Source of the DNA: Anaerolineae bacterium
GTDB taxonomy: Bacteria > Chloroflexota > Anaerolineae > Aggregatilineales > Phototrophicaceae
Direction of reading: 5' to 3'
Assembly: GCA_022842885.1 (NCBI GenBank)
Contig: JALHOR010000005.1
Location: forward strand, 33,739-97,738
Length of the DNA: 64,000 nt
The notes under the pieces were generated by a model. That model did no database searches. It was not told the DNA's origin and saw only the letters and a list, made by a program, of their open reading frames with translations. Shown in pieces: positions 62,863-64,000 of this stretch (the first letter of the stretch is position 1; each line of letters opens with the position of its first letter). The translations under genes were made by a program, and so were the position numbers.

Positions 62863-62895
62863 ATACCGTTAGCCTTGGCTAGCGGTATTATTTTC
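62863..62895 (+). terminator. intrinsic terminator inside the end of the convergent gene
   Basis: ATACCGTTAGCC pairs with GGCTAGCGGTAT (62863-62874 and 62877-62888) with one T-G wobble and TT loop, then TATTTTCC. It overlaps the last codons of the STAS-like gene. Confidence 0.75.
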
Positions 62896-63276
62896 CAACA
62901 TGCGAATATCCACTTTGTTTAACGAATCAATCGCTTCTTCCATTGTGGCAGCAAAACGAAAACTCAACCCAAAGATTTGCAAATTAATATTAGCGATAAA
63001 GCGCGTGAGAGGATTGTTGAAGCCAACTAGAATTACCCAGCCCATACTGGGATGTTGTTGGAAAATGCTCACCGCTTTTTGAATCACGGCAATATTGCGG
63101 GGATATTCTTCAATATCAAAAATATCAATGATAAGGTGAACGGGGGCTTTGCCTGCTGGCAAATAGTTGTCCCGAATCTTTTCTGGATATTCAAACATTT
63201 CTTCTTCGCTGAATTTACCCGTAATTTTGACGTGCATCACAAGTTCGGGTCTATACCAAGATAATGTGTAAGGCAT
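62869..63276 (-). CDS. STAS/SpoIIAA-like small protein (paralog 3)
   Basis: A 135-residue protein with the same strand-helix order as the genes at 50482 and 52068: YTLSWYRPELVMHVKITGKF, APVHLIIDIFDIEEYP, a helix AVSIFQQHPSMGW and VILVGFNNPLTRFIANINLQ, then FRFAATMEEAIDSLNKVD. The HPSMGW and VHLIID elements are very close to the copy at 52068, so these are true paralogs. GGAG precedes the ATG. A non-catalytic regulatory protein is inferred. Confidence 0.7.
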   Translation of the reverse strand: MPYTLSWYRPELVMHVKITGKFSEEEMFEYPEKIRDNYLPAGKAPVHLIIDIFDIEEYPRNIAVIQKAVSIFQQHPSMGWVILVGFNNPLTRFIANINLQIFGLSFRFAATMEEAIDSLNKVDIRMLENNTASQG

Positions 63277-63360
63277 AATAATCTCTCCTTCAGGTAATTC
63301 TATATCTTATTATAAAAGCAATTTTGTCATTAGAACGCCCCGAAGAATTGAGAAAGATTA

Positions 63361-63402
63361 CAAAAATACAACAAGCGGGCATCTTGCGAGTACCCGCTTG
63401 TT
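63361..63402 (-). terminator. intrinsic terminator after the moeB/moeZ-type gene
   Basis: On the minus strand AACAAGCGGG pairs with CCCGCTTGTT (63370-63402), followed by GTATTTTTG. Confidence 0.88.
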
Positions 63403-63426
63403 GGTAGGTTTTATAATATTGGGCGA

Positions 63427-64000
63427 TTAGTAGGTTGGCATTTTGGGGTCAATCTCTTTTGCCCACGCCAGAATCCCCCCGGCAACGTTATACATCTTGT
63501 CCACATCATAGCCCACTTCTTTCAGGAAGTTGATGCTATCAGCACTGCGTTTGCCGCTACGGCAGTGGACGAGCAGCGTCTTGTCTTTGGGGATTTGCGC
63601 CAAAACTGTTTCTTCGTAGAGTTTGCGCCCAGCGAGTACGGCATTCTTCGCCTGTTGAATATCGCCTTTGGGAATGCGTAGCGTGCCGGGTAGTGCCGCA
63701 ATTTCCCATTCGTGCGGGTCACGCACATCCAACACCACCACATCGCCATTAGCATTTTCCATCTGGGCTTTCAATTCATGCACAGTAATCTCATGCATCC
63801 CGGCATATTCCGGTTCTAAGGTGCTAAAGTTGCTGCGGTCATGGGCAGGCATCCCGCAGAACTGCTCATAATCAATCAGTTCAACTTCATCAGCATGTTT
63901 GCTGCATACTGGGCATTCTGGGTTTTTGCGGACTTTAATCGTATTGAACGACATGTCCAATGCATCGTATAACAACATTTTGCCAATCATCGGCGTGCCA
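63427..64000 (-). CDS. moeZ: C-terminal part of a MoeB/MoeZ-like adenylyltransferase with rhodanese domain (open at right edge)
   Basis: The frame stays open to the right edge and encodes GTPMIGKMLLYDALDMSF before the first Met, so the apparent start at 63990 is internal. This segment, with NPECPVC zinc Cys (two of the four), is the end of a ThiF/MoeB E1-like domain that activates a sulfur-carrier C-terminus. Residues after it form a rhodanese domain: VVVLDVRDPHEWEIAALPG and LVHCRSGKRSADS, with the catalytic Cys in the active loop. The fusion normally transfers sulfur for molybdopterin, thiamine or cysteine synthesis. Gene symbol is tentative since the N-terminal part lies outside. Confidence 0.9.
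   Translation of the reverse strand, partial: GTPMIGKMLLYDALDMSFNTIKVRKNPECPVCSKHADEVELIDYEQFCGMPAHDRSNFSTLEPEYAGMHEITVHELKAQMENANGDVVVLDVRDPHEWEIAALPGTLRIPKGDIQQAKNAVLAGRKLYEETVLAQIPKDKTLLVHCRSGKRSADSINFLKEVGYDVDKMYNVAGGILAWAKEIDPKMPTY

Noticed and set aside
63427-63990. Stand-alone 187-aa rhodanese starting at 63990
   Set aside because: The frame continues upstream to the edge with GTPMIGKMLLYDALDMSF, which belongs to a MoeB/ThiF domain, so the Met at 63990 is internal.
1-64000. tRNA, rRNA, integrase, transposase or phage genes
   Set aside because: I looked for TpsiC-arm-like sequences and for recombinase motifs and recognised none; a tRNA search program would be needed to be certain.

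Overview
The window looks like a chromosomal segment of a Chloroflexota bacterium, most likely an Anaerolineae-type lineage. Support: secreted proteins with Thr-Pro linkers followed by Ala-Thr-rich low-complexity tracts, a zinc-ribbon/TIR fusion, an unusually large modular surface protein, a membrane-anchored MurF-like ligase, several small STAS-like paralogs, and mid-range GC. This assignment is inference from gene content; there is no rRNA or marker phylogeny here. I found no tRNA, rRNA, CRISPR array, transposase, integrase or phage gene.

Layout. 1-6.2 kb: C-terminal 2 kaa or more of a giant secreted repeat protein, open at the left edge. 6.3-13.2 kb: psuG, glmS with a glmS ribozyme in its leader, an acyltransferase, an RluB-type pseudouridine synthase and a membrane glycosyltransferase. 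13.3-23.5 kb: orphan response regulator, PPC lipoprotein, ddl, an SRPBCC-PDZ-DinB fusion, hydrolase, CoxG-like protein, MurF-like ligase, CNNM transporter and a secreted propeller. 23.4-32.3 kb: phosphoesterase, EamA exporter, methyltransferase, hexose phosphomutase, cyclic-nucleotide-binding protein and a long vWA surface protein. 32.4-48.7 kb: many single-gene units, including an RRM protein with a PHAX-like domain, an aspartokinase behind a Thr/Met-rich attenuator, ComEA, TrmB, RocD and a PspA-like protein. 48.8-64 kb: three GT-C membrane proteins, three STAS-like paralogs, Pth-TPR, a TIR protein, glutaminyl cyclase, a cytochrome c peroxidase/beta-helix fusion and the C-terminal part of a MoeB/MoeZ-rhodanese protein cut by the right edge.

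How it fits together. Envelope themes dominate: GlmS, phosphomutase, Ddl and MurF-like supply sugar-nucleotide and peptidoglycan steps; GT2 and GT-C enzymes, lipoproteins and giant secreted proteins build the surface. Genes are compact and often alternate strand; four convergent pairs end on one shared TTAA so that the two UAA stops overlap.

Most interesting: (1) a Thr/Met leader peptide with competing hairpins and an intrinsic terminator before aspartokinase; (2) a bacterial RRM plus PHAX-like RNA-binding protein with a small unknown partner; (3) a glmS ribozyme with an inserted two-hairpin extension; (4) a 4149-nt super-repeat inside the giant protein; (5) short repeats inserted in frame in two membrane glycosyltransferase genes; (6) an array of TTATGC half-sites between divergent genes at 17.8 kb.
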